DNA of 64,000 nt from Acidobacteriota bacterium (GCA_016713675.1 JADJOS010000001.1:1054001-1118000); one strand, 5' to 3'. Counted from the first letter of the stretch, positions 34,745 through 43,267 are shown. Notes: generated by a model from the sequence alone, not told the origin. A program made the numbers and translations.

Positions 34745-35944
34745 CTATCTATGGCGACGCTGCCTGAACTGACGAAAGTTCTTTTTGCCCGGAGCGGAGC
34801 TCGTCGCAACCGAAGCGAGCATTTGTCCGCCAAATTCGGGGTGGAATACACGCTCGACCTTTTCGCCTGTCAATTTTTCGATGGCACGCATCGAATGTTC
34901 CTCGGCGATCGTAAACAGCGTGATCGCACGTCCCGTTTTTCCGGCTCGTCCGGTACGCCCGATACGGTGGACGTAGTCCTCCGCAACCTCGGGTATATCA
35001 TAGTTTATCACATGCGAGACCGAATCGATATCGATTCCGCGGGCAGCAACGTCGGTAGCGACGAGGATGCTCGTGTGGCCCGATTTGAAGCTGCGAAGTG
35101 CGGCCTCACGCTGCGACTGTGAACGGTCGCCGTGGATGCGGTTCGATTTGTGCGAACGAGCCTCCAGGATGTGTGCGAGACGGTCGGCACCGCGTTTTGT
35201 GCGGGTGAAGACCAGGACGCGTTCGAAATCTTCTTTCTCGAGCAGGTCGAGCAGGAGAACGGTTTTCGACTGAGCAGCGACAGGATATGCCGTCTGTTCG
35301 ATCAGCATCGCGGCCTTGCCGCGGGGGCTGACCTCGATGTATACAGGATCTTCGAGCATCGGCGTTGCGATACGTTCGATCTCGTTCGACATCGTTGCCG
35401 AGAAGAAAAGTGTTTGACGCTTCGCAGGTATTACCTTAGAGATGCGTTTGATCGCCGGCAGAAAGCCCATATCGAGCATGCGGTCGGCTTCGTCGAGGAC
35501 GAGGCAGGTCAATTTCGAAAAATTGAGCATTCCCTGGTCCATAAAATCGATCAGGCGGCCGGGCGTGGCGATGATGATATCAACACCGCGGCGAAGGGCC
35601 TGGATCTGTTTGTTATAACCGGCACCGCCGATGATCGCCGTGCAGCTGACACCCTTGGGTGCGAACTGGCGGCAAGCGGCCTCGGTCTGGTTAGCAAGCT
35701 CGCGCGTCGGCGAGAGAATGAGAACGCTCGTGCCGCGTCGATTCTTATCGGCGGCGAGGTTCTGAAGTATGGGAAGCAGGAACGCTGCGGTTTTGCCTGT
35801 ACCGGTTTCGGCACAAGCCATGATGTCGCGGCCTTCGAGTACAACAGGAATAGCCTGTTCTTGGATCGGTGTAGGCTGTGTATAGCCCATCTGCTCACAT
35901 TTGTCGGTATAAACCGGCAGCAAGCCTAAATCTTTAAAAGTCAT
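34745..35944 (-). CDS. DEAD-box ATP-dependent RNA helicase (RhlE-like)
   Basis: A 399-residue helicase with all the family motifs in order: Q motif (TQPTPIQEQAIP), motif I AETGTGKT, Ia PTRELANQ, Ib TPGRL, II DEAD, III SAT, IV VLVFTRTKRGADRLA, V DVAARGIDI and VI HRIGRTGRAGKTG. The C-terminus is a short basic tail (NFRQFRQRRHR) likely to contact RNA. Length and tail match the RhlE group. Roles in ribosome assembly or mRNA turnover are typical. About 500 bp of gene-free sequence lie upstream, consistent with a long regulated leader, and no ribosome site is seen at the start. Confidence 0.94.
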   Translation of the reverse strand: MTFKDLGLLPVYTDKCEQMGYTQPTPIQEQAIPVVLEGRDIMACAETGTGKTAAFLLPILQNLAADKNRRGTSVLILSPTRELANQTEAACRQFAPKGVSCTAIIGGAGYNKQIQALRRGVDIIIATPGRLIDFMDQGMLNFSKLTCLVLDEADRMLDMGFLPAIKRISKVIPAKRQTLFFSATMSNEIERIATPMLEDPVYIEVSPRGKAAMLIEQTAYPVAAQSKTVLLLDLLEKEDFERVLVFTRTKRGADRLAHILEARSHKSNRIHGDRSQSQREAALRSFKSGHTSILVATDVAARGIDIDSVSHVINYDIPEVAEDYVHRIGRTGRAGKTGRAITLFTIAEEHSMRAIEKLTGEKVERVFHPEFGGQMLASVATSSAPGKKNFRQFRQRRHR

Positions 35945-36464
35945 TTGTAATTAAAAAATCTCTAGATCAACTAAAGGTTCGCGTAGGTTTTGAGTGCACG
36001 CATTCAGGTGCATCGATCGAATGTGCCTACAAACGCAGTGTACACAGACGAATATCCAACATGAGTTGGAACTCTAAACAAATCTTCAGGATGTAATAAG
36101 AAGTACTAACGCGGAGTGATCTTCAGTCTAACGGTGAAAACGAAGGAACCTACGTTCGAGGGGCGTGCATTCATTGTGCGAACCCGCTTCTAACTAGTCG
36201 TAACGACCCGTCTCTCGAACTATCCATTACGCTTAAACATATAAGCGACTTTACCGTCGATGAATGAGATACGGAATTATCAAACTATGAGACTAGCGCG
36301 TCCGCAGATAAATAGCAAGCTAATTATTTATCCCCAACTCGGCACGGAATAAACGCCGGGACAGCAGTTGCGAGGAGACGCTGATTTCCGGACGGTTTTT
36401 TGCCTCGAACTGCCGTCATTTATACCCATCGATCCGAAACGTGATCGTGCCTTGTGACCAGACC
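35945..36464. other. Gene-free upstream region of the helicase gene
   Basis: No coding frame of substance. It contains an AT palindrome, GATAAATA / TATTTATC (36307-36332), and several GC-containing hairpins near 36350-36420. As the region immediately 5' of a DEAD-box helicase it may hold a long mRNA leader, as known for cold-inducible helicase genes. No recognised riboswitch is apparent. Confidence 0.35.
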
Positions 36465-36763
36465 TGTTCCGCTTGTCCCGCTCTTGTCCCACTGTTTTTC
36501 AGCACCTAGCGGGACAAATAAGTATCCGTATTTGCAACACTTACGTCTCAATTTTGCCGGTGTCCCGCGATTTTTCGAAAAAAATAAATATTACTTTGTC
36601 TTCAGCCTGTAAACCTATTTCAGGACGTTGCAGAGGCAGACAAAGACCCAAACCAATCGCTGTGTCCGCTCATTATTTTCAAAGATCTCTTGGCCGTTTT
36701 CGCCGATTTAATTATATCATGAAATTGCGTATATCGGTTAGAGTTTTATTGGTGCAACAAAAC
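36465..36763. repeat. Non-coding repeat element, copy A
   Basis: Shares ordered blocks with copy B at 37833: GTCCCGCT repeats, GGGACAAATAAGT, TATTTGCAACACTTA, ATTACTTTGTCTT, AAACCTATTTCAGGAC, TTTTCAAAGATC, CATGAAATTGCGT and GTTTTATT. The blocks are separated by diverged stretches of similar length. TTGTCCCGCT and AGCGGGACAA form a hairpin near its left end. The open frame across it is not conserved between copies, so it is unlikely to encode protein. It lies just beyond the 3' end of the CPBP gene. Confidence 0.8.
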
Positions 36764-36783
36764 ATAAGGAAGCGGTTGCGATT

Positions 36784-37572
36784 CTAGAATGCCAGATAGA
36801 TCGCTGATATCAGTACGACGTGGGCTGAGATGTGGGCAATGATGGCGGATTCGAGGCCACGGCGCCAGTAAAGGAATCCGGCGGCGACGCCCAATATTGA
36901 GTTTGCGGTGATGACGTAGATCACGAGCGGCACCGACAGCCCGCCGGCGAGCATCGACGCGAGCGGTAGATGGCCCATCCCAAAGACTAGAGCAGACACA
37001 ATGATCGCCGCAATGACATAGACCGCTTTTGGCTCCCCGATGCCTTTTTGGAACAAACGCCATGCGGCCCAGACCAAAAATGTCATGAATCCCCAACGCA
37101 GCAGTATCTCTTCGGTAAATCCACCGAAGAGAAACCGCGTTAGAGCCGGAAGAAGTTTGTTGAATTCCTCGGCACGTTCGATGAACTCGTTCGTGAAGTG
37201 AGGTTTGGCGACAACCCAGCTCAAAACTATCGTCGAGCCCGACAAAAGCCCCGCGATCACGCCCGGCACGATCTGCGGCTTTAGTCTTTGGAGAAACGGC
37301 TCACCATTCGCCGCCGCCTCGGCCGCCGGAGCGTGCAGCCCGACACGTGACGCAAGCCCAACACCAACCAACACCGCAACCGTCACAATAACCGTCGGCT
37401 GAATAAGACTCACGATCTTAAACAACCACGCCGGCGGCAACTCCACCGGCGGCGTCCCCTCCGGCAGCGGAACGGCGCGTATCAACGCCTCCAGATCCAC
37501 AACCAAAAACGACAAAACCCCCAGCATCCCCGCCGTCCACAATATCCAGAATAGTTTTGTCTTCGCTTTCAA
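36784..37572 (-). CDS. CPBP-family intramembrane metalloprotease
   Basis: A 262-residue polytopic protein of the Abi/CAAX-protease (CPBP) family. Motif 1 is EEILLRWG (E154, E155, R159), motif 2 FGMGHLP (H201), and motif 3 is in the penultimate helix (NSILGVAAGFLYWRRG, then AHISAHV). About seven hydrophobic segments are visible. Members process prenylated proteins or bacteriocin-related substrates; the substrate here is unknown. It is flanked by two direct copies of a non-coding element (36465 and 37833), so it may be carried as a cassette. Confidence 0.88.
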   Translation of the reverse strand: MKAKTKLFWILWTAGMLGVLSFLVVDLEALIRAVPLPEGTPPVELPPAWLFKIVSLIQPTVIVTVAVLVGVGLASRVGLHAPAAEAAANGEPFLQRLKPQIVPGVIAGLLSGSTIVLSWVVAKPHFTNEFIERAEEFNKLLPALTRFLFGGFTEEILLRWGFMTFLVWAAWRLFQKGIGEPKAVYVIAAIIVSALVFGMGHLPLASMLAGGLSVPLVIYVITANSILGVAAGFLYWRRGLESAIIAHISAHVVLISAIYLAF

Positions 37573-37616
37573 AACACCGCTATCTTACGCCTGAACGACC
37601 AACGCCGCAAACCGAG

Positions 37617-37640
37617 CTGTCCCACTGTCCCACTGTCCCA
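37617..37640. repeat. Three tandem CTGTCCCA octamers
   Basis: CTGTCCCA is repeated three times without a gap at 37617-37640, just upstream of the CPBP start, and is followed by ACACTTTTTTC. The same GTCCC word recurs at 37675, 37760 and in both non-coding element copies, often paired with GGGAC. This suggests hairpin formation or a protein-binding array. Confidence 0.75.
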
Positions 37641-37832
37641 ACACTTTTTTCACGCGCCGTATGGCTTCCTGTTTTTGTCCCAGAATGAGACCTTTTGGGA
37701 CAGATCGGAGACACGTAAATGATTGATAAATCTGTGGTTTACGCTATTTCGTAAGAGTGTCCCATTTTTCGATACTCAGCGCGCGCACATTGTTTCGTCG
37801 GCTTTGATCTAGACAGTTCCGAGTGTTATGCT

Positions 37833-38135
37833 TTGTCCCACCTGTCCCGCTCTTGTCCCGCTGTTGTCCCGCTGTTTTTTGGTGCCTTGTGGGACAAATA
37901 AGTGTTGTATTTGCAACACTTATGCCGCGACCCTGCCTTTTTTCCGTGTTTTTTCAAAAAAATAGATATTACTTTGTCTTACCGCATGCAAACCTATTTC
38001 AGGACAAAGTGGAGACACGGGAAGAAAACTCAACGTCCGTTTCCTATCTATGTTTTCAAAGATCAATCGGCTAGTTTAGCTAATTCAATTATACCATGAA
38101 ATTGCGTGAGTTGGTTGGGGTTTTATTAATGCAAC
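37833..38135. repeat. Non-coding repeat element, copy B
   Basis: Direct-orientation relative of copy A (36465) with the same order of conserved blocks. Here the secondary structure is better kept: ATAAGTGTTG (37898-37907) pairs perfectly with CAACACTTAT (37914-37923), and ACTTTGTC pairs with GACAAAGT around AAACCTATTTCAG. The left end has GTCCCGCT three times. No protein frame is shared with copy A. A small RNA, a mobile-element relic or a regulatory array are all possible. Confidence 0.8.
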
Positions 38136-38186
38136 GTCGCGAAAACGGAATCCAGCCCGCCCATCGGGCTATGCCCGTCTATTTGC

Positions 38187-38342
38187 GGTGAAGCTATGCT
38201 TCACCGTCGCTGCTCAAAACTCTTCGCGGCTGTGCCGCCGCACATTCCAGAAGCGGCGGCAAAGCCGCGAGGATAATTCAGGCGTTCGGAAAAGCAGAGC
38301 TTTTCCGCAAATAGGGCGGCAAAGCCGCGAAGAAGAGTTTTT
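38187..38342. repeat. Nested hairpin cluster (GCGGC-type stems)
   Basis: Several perfect short hairpins lie close together: GGTGAAGC-TAT-GCTTCACC (38187-38205), GCGGC-type stems near 38226 and 38252, and CGGAAAAGC-AGA-GCTTTTCCG (38287-38307). All are enclosed by a longer inverted repeat: 38217-38239 pairs with 38315-38342 through AACTCTTC-GCGGC and GCCGC-GAAGAAGAGTT. Open frames on both strands only reflect the repeats. Confidence 0.75.
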
Positions 38343-38640
38343 ATTTACCTTGTTTGAAGATGCGGCGTGGCGTTTCTTTTTCTCTGAACGCTTCGCCAAA
38401 TAGTCGTCGAGCGAGACCGTCGGCTCCTTCTTACGTTTTTCGGTGACGGAAGCATATCTGAGATCTTCTGCGGTTTATTTCCTTCATCAGCTTACCGATT
38501 AACGACGTCAATTTGAGGTTGACACGCCCGCGCATAAAGATTATATCTAGTTGTGTTGAAGCCCGTATACAAAAGTGGATGTATGTCCCCTGCCAGAATT
38601 GGCGGCCCTCGAATCAACGCGGGGTTTTAAGGTACGGGCT

Positions 38641-39495
38641 TTACTTTTTATCAAGCGTCCACCCCAACTGCTTACGAGCCGGCATCTTAACAATCCCAAA
38701 GCCTTGGATTCTTCCTCGATCATTGTGCCGAAATTTACTCTCTATTTTTTCAAAGTATTCATACATTGGAAGAGTGCTAACCGAACCATCCTCCCACTCG
38801 TTACCGTATAGCTGAAATTGCTTATGGACGTTGAATGCACAAAGATCCGCTAATTGTACCAAGTGGGATGTTTGAGAATTTACGAACTTCTGCGTATTCA
38901 ACACCTTAAAGTTAAGAGAACGTCGCAACTGACTACCGTGCTTACGGAGTTTTGCATGATGATTTCGCAAGTTATCTTTAAACTTATTACCTTTCGGCGT
39001 GGCACCCGAGGTATCGTCTATAATCACATTTACGTTCTCATCCTCCCTTAATGCACACACAACCCTCATCAATAAAGTCTCATATGCGACTGCCGGCGGG
39101 TACCACGGACTTGGATAGTCTTCTTCCATCTGCGGCTTATCAACGACCGATGCAATCAGTTCCAGTTCGGAAGCAGAAATCAGATCATAGATTTCAATCG
39201 TAAAACCCGCTATTTGGGCTTCGGTAACTCCGTATTTGTCGATGTAACGAATTTGCCTTTGTTCTGGACGCCGCAGCCAATGCGATTTAATTTCGACGCT
39301 CGGATCATTAAAATATTTCTCTTTTAGCTTGATAACTTCACTCGCCAAGACGCCCGCCATTTTCATCGGAACTAGAATTCCACAGAACACAAAATAATTC
39401 GATACCCCTGACCCACTCAAATTGTAGGTATTTGGTGCATAGGCATACTCTTTAGTGCCGGAATCGTCGATAAAGAATAAATGAGTAGCTTCCAT
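38641..39495 (-). CDS. DUF3800 protein
   Basis: A 284-residue protein of the DUF3800 family. It shows HLFFIDDSGTKEYA near the start, VNVIIDDTSG in the middle and SHLVQLADLCAFNVHK towards the end. The conserved acidic residues in these three blocks suggest an RNase H-like fold, so nuclease activity is possible but unproven. I chose ATG 39495, preceded by AAGG, over a longer frame from 39576. Base composition is clearly more AT-rich than the neighbours, suggesting acquisition. It sits alone between the hairpin cluster and dnaN, 170 bp from dnaN. Confidence 0.85.
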   Translation of the reverse strand: MEATHLFFIDDSGTKEYAYAPNTYNLSGSGVSNYFVFCGILVPMKMAGVLASEVIKLKEKYFNDPSVEIKSHWLRRPEQRQIRYIDKYGVTEAQIAGFTIEIYDLISASELELIASVVDKPQMEEDYPSPWYPPAVAYETLLMRVVCALREDENVNVIIDDTSGATPKGNKFKDNLRNHHAKLRKHGSQLRRSLNFKVLNTQKFVNSQTSHLVQLADLCAFNVHKQFQLYGNEWEDGSVSTLPMYEYFEKIESKFRHNDRGRIQGFGIVKMPARKQLGWTLDKK

Positions 39496-39667
39496 CACCT
39501 TAATTGGAGAATTATTTAAAATTGCAACTTGGCAGAACTTACTCCAGTTAAAAAGGCTTCGCTCGTTACCAAGCAAGCCTTCCTGTTTACGTGCGAACTA
39601 ACTGCGTCCGTAGCAAGTGGGAGCTTGCTCTGATTTCGTTCACGCCTAACGGCGTAACTCTGAACGA

Positions 39668-40915
39668 TCATATCCGCAGCGGCATGACTATGTATTTGTA
39701 GTCGTAGGTTGAGTCGCCGTGGATGGACATTTGGGTCTGGGCGTTGGCGTCTTTGAATTCGAAGGCGATCCGGAGCGGGGCACGGCCGCTGTCCTTCGCG
39801 GGGGCAGTTGCAGCGGCAGTTGCAGTCGCGTCGGCTCGGGTTCCGATGGTTGGTTCGTCATCATTGGGGGACGAGATAGCGTCGGTGGTGACGGCGTCGT
39901 TCGAGCTGTGGAGCGAGCCGGCGTTGTTTAGGAATTCGAGCAGGTACTGCCAGTTGAAACCGAGCTGGAACTCGTCGCCGGCGTATTCGGCCTGGACGGC
40001 CTCGATGCCTTCGCCTTCTTCGCTCGATTTGGCGCTCAGTTCGATCTCGCCTTCGCGAACGGTGACGCGGATCGAGCGGTTGCGTTCGTCCGCCATGAGG
40101 CTGACGCGGCGGACCGCGGCACGCATTTCGTCGAGGTCAAAGATGGCACATTTGTCGTTGTCCTTGGGCATGACCATCTCGTAATTAGGGAACTGCCCCG
40201 ATAGTTTGCGGCTGATCAGCAGGCGGCCTTCCATCTCGAAATAGAGGTGATTTGTGTCCTCGCCAAAGCTGATATCGCTCGACGTGTCGCGTGACACCTT
40301 GGCTAGCTCGAGCAATGCCTTTTTCGGGATCAGCGTTTCCATCGCGTCGGTCTCGCTCGAGGACGTGAGTTTTTTCTCGATATAGGCGAGGCGGTGGCCG
40401 TCGGTCGTGATCATCTTGGCCGAGCCGTCGGCGACGATGAATTTGGCACCCGAGAGCGTGAACCGCGAAACCTCGTTGGTGATGGCAAAGGCCGTGTTCT
40501 GGATAAAATAATTGAAAACGGCGGCCGGCAGCTTCATCGGCGTCGATTTGAACGAAGGGATCTCGGGGAACTGTTCGCGGCTGACGCCGGCGAGGCGAAA
40601 ATTGGCACGGCCGCATTTCATCGTCACCCATTCGTTGTCCTCTTTTTTGAAATGCACTTCGCCGCTCTCAAGTGCTCGGACGATATCAAACAGTTTGCGG
40701 GCCTGGATGCACATCGAGCCAGGCCGGGCGATGACCGCCTCGGCATCGCAGCGGATCGTCACATCGAGATCGGTACCGACGATGCGGATCTCGCCCTCGC
40801 CGATCGATTCGATCAGGATGTTTGCTAGCACCGGGATCGTCGTCTTGCGCTCGACAACGCCCTGGATAAAGCCCAATTCTTCTTTTAATACGCTCTGTTT
40901 GATCGTGAATTCCAT
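39668..40915 (-). CDS. dnaN: DNA polymerase III beta sliding clamp
   Basis: The ring-shaped processivity clamp. The sequence opens with MEFTIKQSVLKEELGFIQGVVERKTTIPVLANILIE and ends KYIVMPLRI, the family C-terminus, with FNWQYLLEFLNNAG near the end. At 415 residues it is longer than the usual about 370. The surplus is an Ala/Thr/Asp-rich stretch at about 334-382 (SSPNDDEPTIGTRADATATAAATAPAKD, given here in part) inside domain III. The frame is intact, so this is an insertion rather than an error. The gene follows dnaA in the same direction with the origin region between them. Confidence 0.97.
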   Translation of the reverse strand: MEFTIKQSVLKEELGFIQGVVERKTTIPVLANILIESIGEGEIRIVGTDLDVTIRCDAEAVIARPGSMCIQARKLFDIVRALESGEVHFKKEDNEWVTMKCGRANFRLAGVSREQFPEIPSFKSTPMKLPAAVFNYFIQNTAFAITNEVSRFTLSGAKFIVADGSAKMITTDGHRLAYIEKKLTSSSETDAMETLIPKKALLELAKVSRDTSSDISFGEDTNHLYFEMEGRLLISRKLSGQFPNYEMVMPKDNDKCAIFDLDEMRAAVRRVSLMADERNRSIRVTVREGEIELSAKSSEEGEGIEAVQAEYAGDEFQLGFNWQYLLEFLNNAGSLHSSNDAVTTDAISSPNDDEPTIGTRADATATAAATAPAKDSGRAPLRIAFEFKDANAQTQMSIHGDSTYDYKYIVMPLRI

Positions 40916-40936
40916 CGTTTAACTCCTAAAAAGATC

Positions 40937-41005
40937 GTTAACCGCGAAATATGCGGAAATGGCGAAAAATGGATCACAGCGATTTCCGTGTGTTTCGCGG
41001 TTAAC
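40937..41005. repeat. Intergenic inverted repeat upstream of dnaN
   Basis: GTTAACCGCGAAA (40937-40949) pairs exactly with TTTCGCGGTTAAC (40993-41005), and the arms extend through ATGCGGAAAT / ATTTCCGTGT. It is 20 bp before the dnaN start and would fold in the dnaN leader. Like the others in the window it is a roughly 70-bp imperfect palindrome with short internal repeats. Confidence 0.75.
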
Positions 41006-41082
41006 TCGTGTTTTCAAATTATAAGCTTTTCGGATCCGTGCCGCTATCACTCAATTCCGGCTTCTCCGGCTTTTACTAATAC

Positions 41083-41400
41083 TAAGACCTTATTAAATAA
41101 GATATATATTTAGTACTAGTAATAGGCGGCTGTGGATATGTGCAAAAGCGGCCTAAGCTCTTATAAAATCAACGTTTTTCCGTCCACAACGCCCTGTGGA
41201 AAATCTGTGGAAAACTTTTGCAACAGTGGATAACTGTTCCGCTGCTGTTTTATCCACCGTCATCCACAACCTAGATCTGCCGCACCTTGCGGAAATGTGG
41301 ATAAACCTAATTCAAATATCTATAAATAAACGACTTACGTCCGCGATAAACTTTCTTTATATGTGGAAAACAAAACCGCGATCGATGCGTTAAATTTCCG
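41083..41400. other. oriC: oriC: DnaA-box cluster between dnaA and dnaN
   Basis: A perfect DnaA box TGTGGATAA lies at 41296-41304. One-mismatch boxes lie at 41131 (TGTGGATAT), 41225 (AGTGGATAA), 41250 (TTATCCACC) and 41260 (TCATCCACA), with weaker TGTGGAAAA sites at 41195, 41206 and 41362. An AT-rich stretch lies at 41083-41110. Position next to dnaA and box density make this the probable chromosomal replication origin. Confidence 0.88.
41111..41139 (-). promoter_or_regulatory. Candidate origin-unwinding element: DnaA box, GC spacer, DnaA-trios
   Basis: Reading the minus strand: DnaA box ATATCCACA (41139-41131), GC-rich GCCGC, then CTATTACTAGTACTA (41125-41111), whose complement reads 3'-GAT AAT GAT CAT GAT-5'. 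An AT-rich tract follows. This is the order described for the basal unwinding system of bacterial origins, where DnaA loads from a box onto single-stranded trios. Confidence 0.7.
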
Positions 41401-41404
41401 TTAA

Positions 41405-42790
41405 CTAATTGCAAAGATTATCTATTAGCTCGTTTATCGCGTTGTGGAAAACGCGGTCGTCGGTCATCAGCGTCGAGATCTTATCGACCGAGTGCATTAC
41501 GGTCGTGTGATGCTTGCCGCCAAACTCGCGGCCGATCTCCGGGAAGCTGTGCCTGGTCAATCTTTTACACAGATACATCGCCACTTGCCGTGGTACCGCG
41601 ACGGCCCGCGAGTTGCTCTTTGACTTCATTTCCTCGACCGTCATCTTGTAGTGCGAGGCGACCGCACGGGCGATGCGTTCCATCGTCATGCCATGCGGAT
41701 GCTCGGCGTCGATGATGTTCTTCATCGATTGCTGGGCGAGCATCTTGGACAAAGGCAATCCTTTTAACGACGCGATCGCGACGAGACGGACCAGCGAACC
41801 CTCAAGCTCGCGGACGTTGCTTTTGATCTTGCCGGCGATGTACATCGCGATGTCGTCGTCGAGCTCGTAACCGTCAAGATCTGCCTTTCGTTTGAGAATG
41901 GCGACCTTTGTTTCGAGATCGGGCGGTTCGATATCGGCGATCAGTCCCCATTCGAACCGCGAGTGCAGACGCTCCTGCAGCGTCGGTATCTCACGCGGCG
42001 GACAATCGCTCGAGATGACGATCTGCTTTTGATTATTGTGCAAAGTGTTGAATGTGTGAAAAAACTCTTCCTGCGTGCGGTCCTTGCCGGCGAGGAACTG
42101 GACATCGTCGAGCAGCAATACGTCGATCGAGCGGTATTTGTCGCGAAACGCCGGCGTTTTATCAAAGCGGATCGCGTTGATCAGCTCGTTCATGAACTTT
42201 TCGCTGGTGATGTAGGCGACACGCAGGCTCGAGTTTCGAGCTTTGATCGCGTGGCCGATAGCGTGCATCAGGTGCGTTTTACCCAAACCGACCCCGCCAT
42301 AGATGAATAACGGGTTGTATGTAGTCCCGGGCATCTCTGAGGCCCCGAGAGCGGCAGCGTGAGCAAACTGGTTGGATGATCCAACGACAAACTTTTCAAA
42401 CGTGTATTTCGGATTGAGCGACGTGTCCACGCCCTCGACGTCCGCGTAGTTGATGACGCCCGGCGTTGAGAATGTGCGCTGTTTGGTTTCGAAAATGAGT
42501 TCGGTGTCGTCATCATGTTTTTCGTAGGCCTTTTCGTCGATCTCCCAATCGATGGTGTATCCGTCGAGGCCGGCGTCGGTCAGCGTCTGGTCGAGGATCG
42601 CCGAATAGTAACGGCAGACCCAATCTTTTGTATAGCTGCCGGCGGAGATGCGAACGGTCTTGTTCGCGTCGTCGGTCCCGAGAAACGAAATAGGCCGAAA
42701 CCAGGTGTCATATACTTGTCTGCTCAGGCGTTCGCCGATCAGCTCAAGCACATCGTCCCATACGTTTGTTTTTGCTAAGATTAACTCCAA
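41405..42790 (-). CDS. dnaA: Chromosomal replication initiator DnaA
   Basis: Binds DnaA boxes, oligomerises with ATP and opens the origin. The 461-residue protein has domain I (VWDDVLELIGERLSRQVYDTWFRPI), a short linker domain II, and the AAA+ domain III with NPLFIYGGVGLGKTHLMHAIGH (Walker A), VLLLDDVQFLAGK (Walker B) and the box VII region RLHSRFEWGL. The C-terminal DNA-binding domain IV has SRAVAVPRQVAMYLCKRLTRHSFPEIGREFGGKHHTTVMHSVDKI. The start is TTG 42790, with GGAGA 8-9 bases upstream. DnaA boxes lie on both sides of the gene, so autoregulation is expected. Confidence 0.98.
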   Translation of the reverse strand: MELILAKTNVWDDVLELIGERLSRQVYDTWFRPISFLGTDDANKTVRISAGSYTKDWVCRYYSAILDQTLTDAGLDGYTIDWEIDEKAYEKHDDDTELIFETKQRTFSTPGVINYADVEGVDTSLNPKYTFEKFVVGSSNQFAHAAALGASEMPGTTYNPLFIYGGVGLGKTHLMHAIGHAIKARNSSLRVAYITSEKFMNELINAIRFDKTPAFRDKYRSIDVLLLDDVQFLAGKDRTQEEFFHTFNTLHNNQKQIVISSDCPPREIPTLQERLHSRFEWGLIADIEPPDLETKVAILKRKADLDGYELDDDIAMYIAGKIKSNVRELEGSLVRLVAIASLKGLPLSKMLAQQSMKNIIDAEHPHGMTMERIARAVASHYKMTVEEMKSKSNSRAVAVPRQVAMYLCKRLTRHSFPEIGREFGGKHHTTVMHSVDKISTLMTDDRVFHNAINELIDNLCN

Positions 42791-43267
42791 GTTTGCTTCT
42801 CCGAAAGACGTGTTTAAGAGACGAAATCCTTAAACAAAATTCTGGTTCTCAAGATGGTGATTAGTCGGGGTGTTCGAATGGCCGCAAGCGGCAGGATAAC
42901 TCGTTATGTTTTGGCTAGTTCAGCCGATTGTTAGGACAATCGCAGACGTGTTATCCACAGGCTTTTCCACATAAGAAAAGAAAAGCCGCATAAAACTTAA
43001 AGTAAAGCATTAACCCGTTTATTATCAACACTTTACAAAGACTGTAAGCTTGAAAACGGATAACAGACTAACACGAAAAATGGCGCCTTGCAAACGGAAA
43101 TCCACAGGTTTTTTTCGAGAGTTTTAACACGGATTTAACTTCCTTTTTTAACAAGAACTTGTGAGATGTTTCGCGCCAAATGAGGTTAAGTTTTTGGACA
43201 TTTTTTGGCTGATTTTTGATCAAAAAACCGCAAATTTTTTTCGTTATTTTTCACTTTTTTTTCGCCA
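42791..43267. other. AT-rich region upstream of dnaA with DnaA boxes
   Basis: No gene. It holds a perfect DnaA box TTATCCACA at 42951-42959, TTTTCCACA at 42963-42971 and a weaker AAATCCACA near 43098, followed by very AT-rich tracts (43000-43262). It probably contains the dnaA promoter and a second DnaA-binding cluster, so the origin may be bipartite around dnaA. Confidence 0.65.

Noticed and set aside
36473..36787. Open frame of 104 codons inside non-coding element copy A
   Set aside because: Copy B has a different frame with shifts at corresponding places, and conservation follows nucleotide blocks and stems rather than codons.
38188..38403. Frames on both strands with repeated SRLCRR or RQSREE peptides
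   Set aside because: The repeats are translations of the GCGGC hairpins; both strands being open reflects the inverted-repeat structure.
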